Assembly (NCBI RefSeq): GCF_011174775.1 | Contig: NZ_JAANHS010000002.1 | Span: forward strand, 186,001-250,000 | DNA from: Rhodobacter calidifons | Lineage (GTDB): Bacteria; Pseudomonadota; Alphaproteobacteria; Rhodobacterales; Rhodobacteraceae | DNA length: 64,000 bases | Direction of reading: 5' to 3' | Shown here: one piece after another, positions 43,265 to 53,173 of the stretch | Layout of the letters: each line of letters begins with the position of its first letter | Numbering within the stretch: the first letter of the stretch is position 1 | The notes under the pieces: generated by a model | What the model was told of the DNA's origin: nothing | The model's input: the letters and a program-made list of their open reading frames with translations, nothing else | The model's database searches: none | Position numbers and translations under genes: made by a program

Positions 43265-45803
43265 TGATGATGCGGCCCGGGACGACGATGATCTTCTTCA
43301 CCGGCTGGCCGGCAAGGAACCTGATCACATCCTCATCCGCCAGCGCCAGCTTTTCAACCTCGGCCGTGGCCAGGTCCTTCGGCACGCTGATTTCCGCCCG
43401 GCGCTTGCCGTTGATCTGGATCGGCAGGGTGACCGTGTCATCGACCAGCAGCGCCGGGTCGGCCTTGGGCCAGGGCGCCTGGGCGCAAAGGCCCGCGCCG
43501 CCCTGCATGGCCCAGATCTCCTCGGCCAGATGCGGGGTCATCGGCGACATGAGCTGCGCCAGCGTGCGAAGCGCCTGTTTCATCGCCGCCGTCGAGGCAT
43601 TGGCCCGGCTCAGGGTGTTGGTGAAGGCGTAGAGGCTGGCGATCGCCTTGTTGAAGGCAAAGCCCTCGATCCCCCGGGTCACCTCGTCGATGGCCCGGGC
43701 GGTCGCCCGCGCCAACTCCGCGTCGCCCTCGCCCTTGTGATCCGCCGGCATCTGGCCGATGCGGTCGGAGAGGCTCCAGACCCGGGACAGATGCTTGAAC
43801 GCGGCCTCGGCTCCCGAGGAGGTCCATTCCACGTCGCGCTCGGGCGGGCTGTCGGACATCACGAACCAGCGCGCGGTGTCGGCGCCGAACCGGGCGATGA
43901 TGTCCATCGGATCGACGACGTTCTTCTTCGACTTCGACATCTTGGCCGAAGGCACGATTTCCACCGGAGTGCCATCCTTCAGCGTGGCGCCACCCTCACC
44001 CCGCAGCACGTCCTCGGGCAGGTGATAGACCGGGCGACCCTGGCGGTCGCGGGTCATGTAGATCTCGTGCGTCACCATGCCCTGGGTGAACAGCGCGTTG
44101 AACGGTTCGATGGCCTTTGCGGGCAGATGGCCGGTCCTGTGCATCGCCCGGGCGAAGAAGCGGGAATAGAGCAGGTGCAGGATCGCGTGTTCGATCCCGC
44201 CGATGTACTGGTCGACATTCATCCAGTATTCCGCGTCCTCGGCCACGGTCGGGGTCGTGGCGCGGGGGTTGGTGAAGCGGGCATAGTACCAGGACGAATC
44301 GACGAAAGTGTCCATCGTGTCCGTCTCGCGCCGGGCCGGCTGCCCGCATTTCGGGCAGGTGCAGTCGCGCCAGGTCGGATGCCGGTCGAGCGGGTTGCCG
44401 GGGACGTCGAAGGTGACGTCGTAGGGCAGTTCGATGGGCAGGTTCTTCTTGTCCTCGGGCACCACGCCGCAGGAGGGGCAGTGGATCACCGGGATCGGGC
44501 AGCCCCAATAGCGCTGGCGGCTGACGCCCCAGTCGCGCAGGCGGTATTTCGTCACGCCCTTGCCATAGCCGTTCGCCTCGGCATGGGCGATGGCGGCGGC
44601 GACGCCCTCGTCGCCGGTCTGCACCGTTTCCCCGGCAAAGCCGCGGATGTAGTGGACGCGTTCGGACTTCATCGGCACGAAGGCTTCGGTCAGGGCCGCA
44701 TCGCTTCCGTCCGCGCTGAACACCGGCCTGATCGGCAACCCGTATTTCGTGGCAAAGTCGAAGTCGCGCTGGTCATGCGCCGGGCAGCCGAAGATGGCGC
44801 CCGTGCCATAGTCCATCAGGATGAAGTTGGCGATCCAGACCGGCAATTCCCACGTCGGATCAAGCGGATGCCGGACGCGGATGCCGGTGTCGTAGCCGAT
44901 CTTCTCGGCCGTCTCGATCTCTTCCGCCGATGTCCCGCCCTTCCGGCACAGCGCCACGAACGCGGCCACCTTCGGGTCGGCCTCCAGCGCCTTGGCCAGG
45001 GGGTGATCCGGGCTGATCGCCGCGAAGGATGCACCCATCAGCGTGTCGGGGCGGGTGGTATAGACCTCCAGCCTTTCGAACTCGGCCGGCGCCCCGACCG
45101 TCTCGAAGGCGAATTGCAGCCCGCGAGATTTCCCGATCCAGTTGGCCTGCATCAGGCGCACCTTCTCCGGCCAGGCGGTCAGCCCGTCCAGCGCGCCGAG
45201 CAGTTCCTCCGAATAATCGGAAATCCTGAAGAACCACTGCGTCAGTTCGCGCCGTTCGACCGGAGCGCCGGACCGCCAGCCCTTGCCGTCGATCACCTGC
45301 TCGTTGGCCAGCACGGTCATGTCCACCGGGTCCCAGTTCACCACGGCGGCCTTGCGATAGACCAGCCCGGCTTCCATCATGTCGATGAACATGGCCTGCT
45401 GCTGGCCGTAATATTCCGGGTCGCAGGTCGCCAGTTCGCGCGACCAGTCGATCGACAGGCCCAGGGGCTTCATCTGCGCCTTCATGTCGGCGATGTTGCC
45501 GTAGGTCCAGTCCTTCGGGTGGCCGCCCCGTTCCATCGCGGCGTTCTCGGCGGGCATCCCGAAGGCGTCCCAGCCCATCGGATGCAGCACGCTGAACCCC
45601 TGCGCGGCCTTGTAGCGCGCCACCACGTCGCCCATCGTGTAGTTGCGCACATGCCCCATGTGGATGCGCCCCGAGGGGTAGGGGAACATCTCCAGCACGT
45701 AATACTTGGGCTTCGCCGGATCGCGCCGAGCGGTGAAGGCCTCGGCCCTGTCCCAGGCCTCTTGCCAGCGGGGTTCGATCACCGAAGGGTCATAGCGCGA
45801 CAT
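43251..45803 (-). CDS. leuS: Leucyl-tRNA synthetase
   Basis: An 850-residue class I aminoacyl-tRNA synthetase. The HIGH-type motif is in [21 protein letters not shown] (about residue 41), the zinc-binding cysteines in [10 protein letters not shown] and [12 protein letters not shown], the CP1 editing domain in the middle, and KMSKSKKN near residue 622. ATG 45803 ([14 protein letters not shown]) is the usual bacterial start; an upstream Met is four codons away. Second gene of the DUF3576-leuS-lptE-holA block. Confidence 0.97.
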   Translation of the reverse strand: MSRYDPSVIEPRWQEAWDRAEAFTARRDPAKPKYYVLEMFPYPSGRIHMGHVRNYTMGDVVARYKAAQGFSVLHPMGWDAFGMPAENAAMERGGHPKDWTYGNIADMKAQMKPLGLSIDWSRELATCDPEYYGQQQAMFIDMMEAGLVYRKAAVVNWDPVDMTVLANEQVIDGKGWRSGAPVERRELTQWFFRISDYSEELLGALDGLTAWPEKVRLMQANWIGKSRGLQFAFETVGAPAEFERLEVYTTRPDTLMGASFAAISPDHPLAKALEADPKVAAFVALCRKGGTSAEEIETAEKIGYDTGIRVRHPLDPTWELPVWIANFILMDYGTGAIFGCPAHDQRDFDFATKYGLPIRPVFSADGSDAALTEAFVPMKSERVHYIRGFAGETVQTGDEGVAAAIAHAEANGYGKGVTKYRLRDWGVSRQRYWGCPIPVIHCPSCGVVPEDKKNLPIELPYDVTFDVPGNPLDRHPTWRDCTCPKCGQPARRETDTMDTFVDSSWYYARFTNPRATTPTVAEDAEYWMNVDQYIGGIEHAILHLLYSRFFARAMHRTGHLPAKAIEPFNALFTQGMVTHEIYMTRDRQGRPVYHLPEDVLRGEGGATLKDGTPVEIVPSAKMSKSKKNVVDPMDIIARFGADTARWFVMSDSPPERDVEWTSSGAEAAFKHLSRVWSLSDRIGQMPADHKGEGDAELARATARAIDEVTRGIEGFAFNKAIASLYAFTNTLSRANASTAAMKQALRTLAQLMSPMTPHLAEEIWAMQGGAGLCAQAPWPKADPALLVDDTVTLPIQINGKRRAEISVPKDLATAEVEKLALADEDVIRFLAGQPVKKIIVVPGRIINVVV

Positions 45804-45912
45804 CAGGGGCCTCATGCGGGATTCCGCGCGGAATTACACATGCGCGGGGGGAAAGGTCCACCCCTTCCAGCCGAAACTGCGGCGGGCCTGCGGGGGTCGG
45901 CCCCGACCGGCC

Positions 45913-46461
45913 TCAGAGCTTGCTGTCGCGCACGCGCAGCTGGCGCGCCCGGGTCAGGATCGCATCCTCGACCGCGCGCACGGTTTCGGGCGCCACCGAG
46001 GCGCCGCCCTGGCCCTGCAACGCGACCTTCAGGCTGCGCGCATCAAGGGCGGGGTCCTGCACATAGACCGTCGCACGATAGGCGCGGCCGCCGCCCGGGG
46101 GGCGGCCATAGCCGGTCACGATCACGCCGGTGAACGGGTCCACCGATTCGATGGGCAGGAAGTTCAGAACCTCAAGGCTGGCCTGCCAGATATACTTGTT
46201 CACCTCGACGGTGGTATTGGGGTTGTCGGCGTTCGAGAACAGGTCCCAGATCGTCGAGCCCCGCTCATCCTCGCCCCGGGCCTTCGCGATGGCGGCGCGC
46301 TGGGCGTCGGCCCTTTCCTTGCGGGTCAGCTGTTCCTCGCTGGGGATCGAGGCGCGCTTGCCGCCGAACAGGTTGCCGCTGCCGATGCCGCCCCCGCAGG
46401 CAGTGAGCGACAGTACAAGCCCGGCTGCCAGTGCTGCCCGCGCGAAGTGTTGCAAGTTCAT
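45913..46461 (-). CDS. DUF3576 lipoprotein
   Basis: A 182-residue lipoprotein with signal and lipobox LVLSLTACGGG (Cys22), a charged linker (about 35-65) and the DUF3576 domain (STIWDLFSNADNPNTTVEVNKYIWQASLEVLNFLPIESVDPFTGVIVTGYG). Function unknown, but the gene lies just upstream of leuS in many alphaproteobacteria, and an envelope role beside LptE is a reasonable guess. Start ATG 46461 gives a proper signal peptide. Confidence 0.9.
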   Translation of the reverse strand: MNLQHFARAALAAGLVLSLTACGGGIGSGNLFGGKRASIPSEEQLTRKERADAQRAAIAKARGEDERGSTIWDLFSNADNPNTTVEVNKYIWQASLEVLNFLPIESVDPFTGVIVTGYGRPPGGGRAYRATVYVQDPALDARSLKVALQGQGGASVAPETVRAVEDAILTRARQLRVRDSKL

Positions 46462-46912
46462 CCGGTCACCCCTGGAACCTCTTGCCAGTTGTCTAGCCGA
46501 GGGGCGGGGGCCTGCCAAGGGCTTTTGGCGCAAGCGCCCGCGCCGCGGTCAGGACCGGCGCAGGCGCCCGCCTCTGCCGTCGCTCTCCGGACTCTCGCGC
46601 GCGCTGGAACCAGAGGAGGGCATTTTCACGATCCCGCAGGCTGGCCTGCGGACGCTCGCGCGCGCGGGAATCAGGGGTATCGGCGCGAGGTATCGGCGCG
46701 CGCCTGCGCTGGCTGGCGCGCCTCTTCTCTGGGCCGCCCCTCTGGTCCGCCCCGGGCGGCGCGCCCGGACCTGTGACTTTGCTGCACCAATTTTCCGCCG
46801 ATTTCCCGCAGGCCGCTAGCGGGCGTTGCAATCCCGGGCGCCAGCGGCGAAAACCGCAGCATTCCCCTGCGGATTCCCCTGCGGCGGGCTTACCTTGAAG
46901 AAAGAGGGAAAC
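46462..46912. other. Long GC-rich, palindrome-rich gap upstream of the porin gene
   Basis: About 450 bases between the divergent DUF3576 and porin genes. Seen in it: a strong imperfect hairpin around 46541-46578 (GCGCCCGCGCCG.../...CGGCGCAGGCGC), CGCAGG-CTGG-CCTGCG at about 46638-46653, and several alternating GCGCGC tracts between 46596 and 46720. Near the porin, a direct repeat ATTCCCCTGCGG occurs twice at about 46861-46882, then GAAAGAGGGA before the ATG. I see no gene. It probably holds the porin leader and promoter. Confidence 0.5.
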
Positions 46913-47800
46913 ATGAAAAAGATTCTTCTCGCGACCAGCGCCCTGGTAATGGTTGCCGGCGCTGCCGCCGCTGAAGTCAAGCTGTCGGGTTCGGCCCGCA
47001 TGGGTCTGATCTTCGACGGCGAAGATACCCTGCTGACCTCGCGCGTTCGCGTCGTGTTCACCATGTCGGGCGAAACCGATACCGGTCTGTCCTTCGGCGC
47101 TTCGATGCGCTCTGACCAGTTCGGCGGCAACCAGAAAAAAGATTCGGCCGGCGACCTGCTCGGTTCCTCGCAGACCGGGAACAACGACTCGACCGTCTAT
47201 GTCTCGGGCCCCTTCGGCAAGCTGACTTTGGGTGACGTTGACACGGCTGCCGAAGGCCTCGTCGGGCACGTTTCGGGCGTCGGCCTCACCGGCCTCGGCG
47301 ACTGGAACGAACTGCGCTATCTCGGCCACGAAAAGACCGCCGCCCTGTACGAATACTCGGCCGGCGATCTGACCTTCGCGCTGTCCGCTGGCCAGATCGA
47401 AGACCTGGACGGTGTTGCCGCCAACGACGACGCCTATTCGGTCGCGGTGAAGTATGCTCCGGGCGACTACAGCGTCGCGCTCGGCTACGAAACCGCCGGT
47501 GGCGTGGACCACATCGCTCTGGGCGCCTCGGCGACCTTCGGCGGCGCGACCGTCAAGTTCGTCGCTTCGGACACCGACATCTCGGGTGACCCGACCCAGT
47601 ATGCCCTGTCGCTGGACTACAAGGTTGACGCGGCCACCTTCACCATCTTCGCGACGGACGAAGGCACCACCAACAACTACGGTATCGGTGCGGCCTACGA
47701 CCTGGGCGGCGGTGCCAAGGTTGTCGGCGGCATCGTGAAAGTGGACGACTCGTCGGTGGACGACACCATCGCCGACCTCGGTCTGTCGTTCAAGTTCTGA
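46913..47800 (+). CDS. Rhodobacter-type outer-membrane porin
   Basis: A 295-residue beta-barrel porin with a signal peptide (MKKILLATSALVMVAGAAAA, cleavage before EVKLSG), alternating amphipathic strands throughout and the C-terminal phenylalanine (LSFKF) that marks outer-membrane proteins. The DNSTVYVSGPFGKLTLGDVDTAAEG segment is typical of general diffusion porins in this order. Codon use shifts to GGT/GCT and AAG, as expected for a very abundant protein. It has a long upstream region and a clear terminator, so it is monocistronic. Confidence 0.93.
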   Translation: MKKILLATSALVMVAGAAAAEVKLSGSARMGLIFDGEDTLLTSRVRVVFTMSGETDTGLSFGASMRSDQFGGNQKKDSAGDLLGSSQTGNNDSTVYVSGPFGKLTLGDVDTAAEGLVGHVSGVGLTGLGDWNELRYLGHEKTAALYEYSAGDLTFALSAGQIEDLDGVAANDDAYSVAVKYAPGDYSVALGYETAGGVDHIALGASATFGGATVKFVASDTDISGDPTQYALSLDYKVDAATFTIFATDEGTTNNYGIGAAYDLGGGAKVVGGIVKVDDSSVDDTIADLGLSFKF

Positions 47801-47822
47801 TCCGGACGGACCGGACAACCGG

Positions 47823-47853
47823 AAAGAGCGGGCCCTGCCCGCTCTTTTCTTTT
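47823..47853 (+). terminator. Rho-independent terminator of the porin gene
   Basis: AAAGAGCGGG-CCCTG-CCCGCTCTTT (47823-47847) followed by TCTTTT, 22 bases after the porin stop codon. A 10-bp stem with T-rich tail. Confidence 0.9.
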
Positions 47854-47893
47854 GCGGCCGGGCCGTTACCTTGCCATGGAAACGGGGGGCGTG

Positions 47894-48553
47894 ATGGCAC
47901 TTGCGGATATCCTGGCGCGGATGCGGGCGGCGGAACGGGCGGTGGGGCGGGCCGAGGGGTCGGTCCGGCTGATCGCCGTGTCCAAGGTCCAGCCGGCAGA
48001 GCGGGTCGAGGCGGTGCTGACCGAAGGCCACCGCGTCTTTGGCGAGAACTATGTGCAAGAGGCGGCGGCGAAATGGCCTGCCTGGCGTGACAGGTTCGGG
48101 CCGCTGGAGCTGCACATGATCGGCCCCTTGCAGACCAACAAGGCCAAGGTCGCCGTGGACCTGTTCGACGCGATCCACACGCTGGACCGCCCCTCGCTGG
48201 CCGCGAGGCTGGCGGGGTTGCAGCAGGCCCGGGGCGCGCTGCCCCAGCTTTTCGTCCAGGTGAACACCGGCGCCGAGCCGCAGAAGGCCGGGGTCCTGCC
48301 GGCCGACCTTCCCGGTTTCCTGAAGGACTGCCGGGCGATGGACCTCGCCCCCGTGGGCCTGATGTGCATCCCGCCCGAGGATCAGGACCCCGCCCCGCAT
48401 TTCGCGGCTCTGGCGCGGATGGCGGCGGATCACGGGCTGTCCGGCCTGTCGATGGGGATGAGCGGCGATTTCGAGACCGCCATTGCCCATGGCGCGACCC
48501 ATGTGCGCGTCGGCAGCGCGATCTTCGGGGCACGGGCCTATCCCGCCCGATAG
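47894..48553 (+). CDS. YggS-type pyridoxal phosphate homeostasis protein
   Basis: A 219-residue fold-type III PLP-binding protein (YggS/PLPBP). The PLP lysine is in LIAVSKVQPAE (about residue 30), followed by GENYVQEAAAKW, HMIGPLQTNKAK, and the phosphate-binding GMSGDFETAIAHGATHVRVGSAIFG. It buffers free PLP and affects amino-acid pools. ATG 47894 (MALADIL) with GGGGGG upstream is preferred; ATG 47876 is an in-frame alternative six codons earlier. Confidence 0.93.
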   Translation: MALADILARMRAAERAVGRAEGSVRLIAVSKVQPAERVEAVLTEGHRVFGENYVQEAAAKWPAWRDRFGPLELHMIGPLQTNKAKVAVDLFDAIHTLDRPSLAARLAGLQQARGALPQLFVQVNTGAEPQKAGVLPADLPGFLKDCRAMDLAPVGLMCIPPEDQDPAPHFAALARMAADHGLSGLSMGMSGDFETAIAHGATHVRVGSAIFGARAYPAR

Positions 48554-48571
48554 GCCGGGCGAAGCGGAACC

Positions 48572-50446
48572 TCAGGTCAGCCAGACCCGCGCATAGGGGG
48601 GCAGCACGATCTGCCCGTCATGCGGCGTCACCTCGGCCTCGGACAGGGCGTCCCACAGGCGGACGACCCCCAGCGCACGGACCCGGGGCTCGGGCAGGTG
48701 CTGCCAGGTCTCGGTGAAGTTGAACAGGCAGAGCAGCGTGCCGGTCGGCGCCAGGCGCTGGACCGCCAGCACAGCATTGTTGCCCGAGGACACCACCCGC
48801 ACCGGATGGGCCGCGTGCAGCCCGGCCGTGGCCCGCCGCCGCGCCAGGATGTGCCGGACGCCCCGGAACACCCGGGCCGAGGGCGTCTCGTCCCGGTGGC
48901 GCGCCTCGGCCAGCGCCCAGTCCATCCTGGGGCGGTGCACCCAACGGCTGTCATGGGCATGGTCGGGATCGTCGCGGTAGCTGTCATCGTTCACAAGCGC
49001 CAGCTCGTCGCCCATGTAGATCAGCGGGATGCCGCCCCAGGCCGCGATCAGCGCATGGCCCAGCAAAATGCGCTGCACTGCCAGGTCGCGCGCGCCATCG
49101 TCCCGCGCCGTCTCCAGCCCGGCCAGCGAAGCGAAGCTGCCCGAGATCCGCTTGTCCCCCGTCGCCTCGTTCACCTGGAACAGGGCGCCCCGGGCGAAGG
49201 TGCCGGGAAAGCTGCCCTCGTAGAAATCGGACAGGAAGTTGCGATGCGCATGACCCGAAAGCCCGACCGCCGCCGCGTCCGCGTCGGTCACCGCCCAGCC
49301 GATGTCGTCGTGGCAGCGGATATAGGTGGCATAGGTCGCGTTGGTCAGCCGGTCGGGGAAATGCGTGGCCAGGACATGCGTCATCAGCCGCACGTCGCGG
49401 GTCGCCAGCGCGGACCAGAACTGCACCATCAGGCTGTTGTGGTAGGCAAGATTGCCTTCCTTGCCGTCATGCCGCCCGCGTCCCAGATACGGCAGCATCT
49501 CGGCCGGCGCGACGATGGCTTCCTCCAGGTGGATCACGGCGGCCGAGGCGATGCGCGAACAGGCCCGCAGCGCCTGAAGAATCATGTGCACCTCGGGTTC
49601 CGACTGGCAGCGGGTGCCAAGGCGTTTCCACATGAAGGCCACCGCGTCCAGACGCAGCACATCGACGCCCTTGTTGGCCAGGAACAGCATCACCTCGACG
49701 ATCTCCAGGAACACCGCCGGATTGGCCCAGTTCAGGTCCCACTGGTGTTCGTTGAAGGTGGTCCAGACCCATGTCCCGATGTCGGGGTAATGGGTGAAGT
49801 TGCCCGGCGCGTTGTCGGGGAAGACCTCGACCAGGGTCTGTTCGTAAAGCTGCGGCAGGTCGGGGCTGTCGAACATCAGATAGTAGTCCCGATACTTCGG
49901 GTCGCCCTTCGCCGCCTTCCTGGCCCAGGCGTGCTCTTTCGCGGTGTGGTTCAGCACCAGGTCCACGCAGAGCGACATGCCCCGCGCGCGCAAAGCGCGG
50001 CTGACCGCCTCGAAATCCGCCATCGTGCCGAAGGCCGGGTTGATCCGGCGGTAATCCATCACCGAATAGCCGCCGTCGCTGTCGCCCGGCCGCGGCTTCA
50101 GGCAGGGCATCAGGTGGACATAGGTGATGCCGAGGTCTTCCAGATAGTCCAGCTTCTCCAGCACGCCCTTCAGATCGCCGTTGAAGCGGTCGATGTAGAA
50201 GACATAGCCCGCCATCTCCGGACGCTGGAACCAGTCCGGCTCCAGGTCGCGTTGCAGGTCAAGCCGTTTCAGGTCCTCGGGCCGGTCGGCCCAGCCCTTG
50301 CGCAGGACCCGGATCAGCCGGTCGCGAAAGGCCGGATAGTCCGTGCGCGCGCCGTACAGCGCCTCCAGCATCGGGAACAGGTCGGGGGCAGAGCGGGCCA
50401 GCCGCAGGTCGAACAGCTCGTCGCTGGCCGTCGTCGTCCTTGCCAT
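48572..50446 (-). CDS. Amylosucrase-like GH13 enzyme
   Basis: A 624-residue GH13 glycoside hydrolase/transglucosidase. The (beta/alpha)8 motifs are clear: I DLVLNHTAKEH, II GVDVLRLDAVAF (nucleophile Asp), III IHLEEAIVAP (acid/base Glu), IV YIRCHDDIGWA. The N-terminal helical domain and overall length resemble amylosucrase, which makes alpha-1,4-glucan from sucrose, or sucrose hydrolase; which of these applies cannot be read here. GGGGAGGA precedes ATG 50446. No sugar-transport gene is next to it, so it acts as an isolated unit. Confidence 0.82.
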   Translation of the reverse strand: MARTTTASDELFDLRLARSAPDLFPMLEALYGARTDYPAFRDRLIRVLRKGWADRPEDLKRLDLQRDLEPDWFQRPEMAGYVFYIDRFNGDLKGVLEKLDYLEDLGITYVHLMPCLKPRPGDSDGGYSVMDYRRINPAFGTMADFEAVSRALRARGMSLCVDLVLNHTAKEHAWARKAAKGDPKYRDYYLMFDSPDLPQLYEQTLVEVFPDNAPGNFTHYPDIGTWVWTTFNEHQWDLNWANPAVFLEIVEVMLFLANKGVDVLRLDAVAFMWKRLGTRCQSEPEVHMILQALRACSRIASAAVIHLEEAIVAPAEMLPYLGRGRHDGKEGNLAYHNSLMVQFWSALATRDVRLMTHVLATHFPDRLTNATYATYIRCHDDIGWAVTDADAAAVGLSGHAHRNFLSDFYEGSFPGTFARGALFQVNEATGDKRISGSFASLAGLETARDDGARDLAVQRILLGHALIAAWGGIPLIYMGDELALVNDDSYRDDPDHAHDSRWVHRPRMDWALAEARHRDETPSARVFRGVRHILARRRATAGLHAAHPVRVVSSGNNAVLAVQRLAPTGTLLCLFNFTETWQHLPEPRVRALGVVRLWDALSEAEVTPHDGQIVLPPYARVWLT

Positions 50447-50502
50447 GCAATCCTCCCCGCGACGGGCACAGGTTAGCGGGGCCAAAGCGTTTTGGAAAGA
50501 GG

Positions 50503-51006
50503 TCAGCCGGGCACGATCAACCGTGTCTGATGGGTGATGCGCGGCGCGATCCAAAGCAGGGCGCGGCGCGGCAGGGCGATGCAGCCGGCGGTGGGCGCGC
50601 CGGGCCGGCGCCACTGGTGCAGGAAGATGGCCGAGCCCTTGCCCGGTTCGGCATGGGGCCAGTTCCAGTCGGTGAGGATGACCAGATCATACATCGGATC
50701 GGCCCGGCGCAGGCGTTCGTGGCGGTAACCGTGCGGCGCGCGGACCATCAGGTTGTAGTCCGGGTCCTCCGGGTCGTCCGACCACAGGTCCGAAGGGCCG
50801 ATCGGCAGCGCCCAATCCGCTGGGCGGAGCAGCCGGTCGGGGCGATAGAGCATGCCGACCAGCCGATGCACCCCCGCCGGCGTCGCCCCGTCGCCTTCGC
50901 GCTTCTGTCCCGGGGGAACGATGCCGCCGCGCCCGATGGTGCAGGGAAAGCGGCGGCCCAGAAAGCGCAGGCCCATCGGGGTGACCACAAGGTCGGCGGG
51001 TTTCAC
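50503..51006 (-). CDS. L,D-transpeptidase (YkuD) family protein
   Basis: A 167-residue YkuD-domain protein. The catalytic motif appears as [20 protein letters not shown] (His about 129, Cys about 142). There is no obvious signal peptide, and related short proteins are known in alphaproteobacteria. It probably modifies peptidoglycan cross-links, but may have another substrate. It overlaps ribA by 4 bases (ATGA), an odd pairing that suggests simple operon fusion. Confidence 0.85.
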   Translation of the reverse strand: MKPADLVVTPMGLRFLGRRFPCTIGRGGIVPPGQKREGDGATPAGVHRLVGMLYRPDRLLRPADWALPIGPSDLWSDDPEDPDYNLMVRAPHGYRHERLRRADPMYDLVILTDWNWPHAEPGKGSAIFLHQWRRPGAPTAGCIALPRRALLWIAPRITHQTRLIVPG

Positions 51007-52091
51007 AGAAGATGCCCCGACTTCGCCGCCTTGGTCGCCAGATAGGCGCGGTTCTCGGCCGTCTCGCCGACGCGCAGCGGCACGCGCTCGGTGACGTGCA
51101 GGCCGCAGCCCTCCATCATCGCCAGCTTCTTCGGATTGTTGGTCAGAAGCCGCACGCTGGAAAAGCCCAGCTTGCGCAGGATTTCCGCCCCGATGCGGAA
51201 GTCGCGCTCGTCATCCTCGAATCCCAGCCGGTGATTGGCCTCGACCGTGTCGAAGCCCTGATCCTGCAAGGAATAGGCCCGCATCTTGTTGGCCAGCCCG
51301 ATGCCGCGGCCCTCCTGGTTGAGATAGAGCAGAACCCCCGCCCCTTCCTCGCCCATCTGCGCCAGCGCCGCGCGCAGTTGCGGCCCGCAGTCGCATTTCA
51401 GCGACCCCAGCACATCGCCGGTGAAACAGGCCGAATGCAGCCGGGCGAGGACGGGCTTGTCGCGGTCCGGGCGGCCGATCTCGATGGCGTAATGCTCCTC
51501 GCCGCCGTCGTCGGGGCGGAACACATGCACCCGTCCCGCACTGGAGGCCACCAGCGGCACCCGGGCGGAGACGACCTCTTCCAGCGGCGGCAAGGCGGCC
51601 AAGGCGGGGGAAATCTCGTCCAGCGTCAACAGCGTCAGCCCATGCGACCCTGCCAGCGGCAGCGCGTTGTTCAAGGGAACCAGCAGGGCGGCGGGCAGAA
51701 GCTGCGCGGACTTGGCTAGACCCAGCGCGGCGCGGGCCAGATCGGCCGGACCTTCACGCAGGGATTGCAGCGGCCCCTTCATCGGGGTGCGCAGGTCGTC
51801 GGCCGGGTCCGCGACCGACCGCAGCCAGTGCAGCCCCGCATCCGCCGGGGGCACCACCCGCGCCAGATCGCCGTCATAGGCCCGCGCCTTCAGCGTCTCG
51901 GCCCGCCGCGCGGTGATCGCCAGGACCGGCGCGCCGAACAGGCGCAGATCGGCAAGCCGCGCAGCATCCAGCGTCTCCACCGCGGCGACCAGGGCTGCCT
52001 CGCCCGCTCCGGCCAGGACCACGGGCACCCCCATGCGCAGGTCGCCCCGGGCTCGGGTCAGGCGTTCGGCAATGGACAGGCGCAGGCTCAT
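51003..52091 (-). CDS. ribA: GTP cyclohydrolase II
   Basis: A 362-residue RibA, catalysing the first step of riboflavin synthesis from GTP. The C-terminal two-thirds hold the zinc site [22 protein letters not shown] and the [17 protein letters not shown] motif. The N-terminal about 150 residues form an extra domain, seen in alphaproteobacterial RibA proteins, that resembles a degenerate DHBP-synthase-like region and is not a functional RibB by its motifs. Start ATG 52091; a Met four codons upstream (52103) is also possible. Confidence 0.92.
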   Translation of the reverse strand: MSLRLSIAERLTRARGDLRMGVPVVLAGAGEAALVAAVETLDAARLADLRLFGAPVLAITARRAETLKARAYDGDLARVVPPADAGLHWLRSVADPADDLRTPMKGPLQSLREGPADLARAALGLAKSAQLLPAALLVPLNNALPLAGSHGLTLLTLDEISPALAALPPLEEVVSARVPLVASSAGRVHVFRPDDGGEEHYAIEIGRPDRDKPVLARLHSACFTGDVLGSLKCDCGPQLRAALAQMGEEGAGVLLYLNQEGRGIGLANKMRAYSLQDQGFDTVEANHRLGFEDDERDFRIGAEILRKLGFSSVRLLTNNPKKLAMMEGCGLHVTERVPLRVGETAENRAYLATKAAKSGHLL

Positions 52092-52230
52092 GCCCCCATC
52101 CATAGCCCCGGCCCGGCGAAATTGAAACATGAGGCGCGGAACCGACACGTCCGCGTGAGCATTTCGTTGCAAATCTTGCAGGCTTTGTGATCGGGGCGCA
52201 TCTGAACCGAAAGCAGCAATGGAGGACCCG

Positions 52231-52917
52231 ATGGCCGGACTGCGGAAGATCCTGCTGGTCGATGACGACGAAGACCTGCGCGAGGCGCTGAGCGAACAGC
52301 TGGTGATGACCGAGGATTTCGACGTGTTCGAGGCCGGAACCGGCGCCGAGGGGATGGAGAAGGTCAAGGCCGGGCTGTTCGATCTGGTCATCCTCGATGT
52401 GGGCCTGCCCGACACCGACGGGCGCGAGCTGTGCCGCCGGATGCGCAAGCAGGGCGTGAAGTGCCCGATCCTGATGCTAACCGGGCATGACACCGACAGC
52501 GACACGATCCTGGGTCTGGACGCGGGCGCCAACGACTATGTGACCAAGCCCTTCAAGTTCCCGGTCCTGCTGGCCCGCATCCGCGCGCAACTTCGGACCC
52601 ATGAACAATCGGAAGATGCGGTGTTCCAGCTTGGGCCTTACACCTTCAAGCCCGCGCAGAAGTTGCTGGTGGACGAGAAGGACAGGAAGATCCGCCTGAC
52701 CGAGAAGGAAACCAACATCCTGAAATACCTCTACCGCTCGACCAGCGGTGTGGTGGCGCGGGATGTCCTCTTGCACGAGGTCTGGGGCTACAACGCCGGC
52801 GTCACCACCCATACGCTGGAAACCCACATCTACCGCCTGCGCCAGAAGATCGAGCCCGATCCCTCGAACGCGCGGCTTCTGGTGACGGAAAGCGGTGGCT
52901 ATCGGCTGGTGGCCTGA
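52231..52917 (+). CDS. OmpR-family response regulator (CenR-like)
   Basis: A 228-residue two-component regulator. The receiver domain has the acidic pocket LLVDDDED, phospho-acceptor Asp in [13 protein letters not shown] (about residue 53) and Lys in YVTKPFKFP. The C-terminal winged helix is of OmpR type ([33 protein letters not shown]). The strong conservation feel resembles CenR, the envelope regulator of alphaproteobacteria. No histidine kinase gene is adjacent. GGAGG at 52221-52225 places the start at 52231 rather than 52219. Confidence 0.88.
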   Translation: MAGLRKILLVDDDEDLREALSEQLVMTEDFDVFEAGTGAEGMEKVKAGLFDLVILDVGLPDTDGRELCRRMRKQGVKCPILMLTGHDTDSDTILGLDAGANDYVTKPFKFPVLLARIRAQLRTHEQSEDAVFQLGPYTFKPAQKLLVDEKDRKIRLTEKETNILKYLYRSTSGVVARDVLLHEVWGYNAGVTTHTLETHIYRLRQKIEPDPSNARLLVTESGGYRLVA

Positions 52918-53014
52918 CGGCTCGTTGCAGGGCGGCCACAATGCGGCTGCCTTGCAACAAACACGAAATCTTGCCGCTTAGGGCTTATTGTTGCCGGATT
53001 CGCTTGCTACCTTT

Positions 53015-53118
53015 TCCTCATGCACGGGTTGTGCAGCAAGTTCCCCTGGTCGCGTCGGGGTTATGGCGCGGCATCCTCCCTGTTGGACCTGGCCGGGCTT
53101 CGTGCCCGGCCTTTTTTC
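53015..53118 (+). ncRNA. Candidate small RNA between the response regulator and xth
   Basis: In the 256-base gap there is a compact series of stems: TGCAC-GGGTT-GTGCA (about 53021-53035), CCCC...GGGG (about 53044-53060), an unpaired CATCCTCCCTG stretch, and a strong terminator at 53091-53117. A possible promoter is TTATTG (about 52986) and TACCTT (about 53009) with 17 bases between. The terminator is 173 bases after the regulator stop, and no open frame uses the interval. Could instead be the 3' UTR of the regulator mRNA. Confidence 0.5.
53091..53117 (+). terminator. Strong rho-independent terminator
   Basis: GGCCGGGC-TTCGT-GCCCGGCC (53091-53111) followed by TTTTTT. An 8-bp all-GC stem upstream of xth; ends the candidate sRNA and/or the response-regulator transcript. 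Confidence 0.93.
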
Positions 53119-53173
53119 TGTGGTTGAGGTCGCCCGGCCTTCCCCCTAGGGTCGCCGCGACAGGAGACCCGCC

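Noticed and set aside
43065-46133. A 1022-codon open frame on the plus strand across leuS and lptE
   Set aside because: It is antisense to well-identified genes, its translation is low-complexity His/Gly/Arg-rich, and such frames arise from the high GC content. The same applies to long frames at 35525-37819 (plus), 46493-48502 (minus) and 48620-50476 (plus).
46541-46578. GC-rich hairpin as a terminator
   Set aside because: It lies between divergent genes, upstream of both, and has no T-run, so there is no transcript for it to end.
51556-52091. RibB (DHBP synthase) function in the N-terminal part of RibA
   Set aside because: The acidic and histidine motifs of RibB are not visible; only the GTP cyclohydrolase II part is complete.
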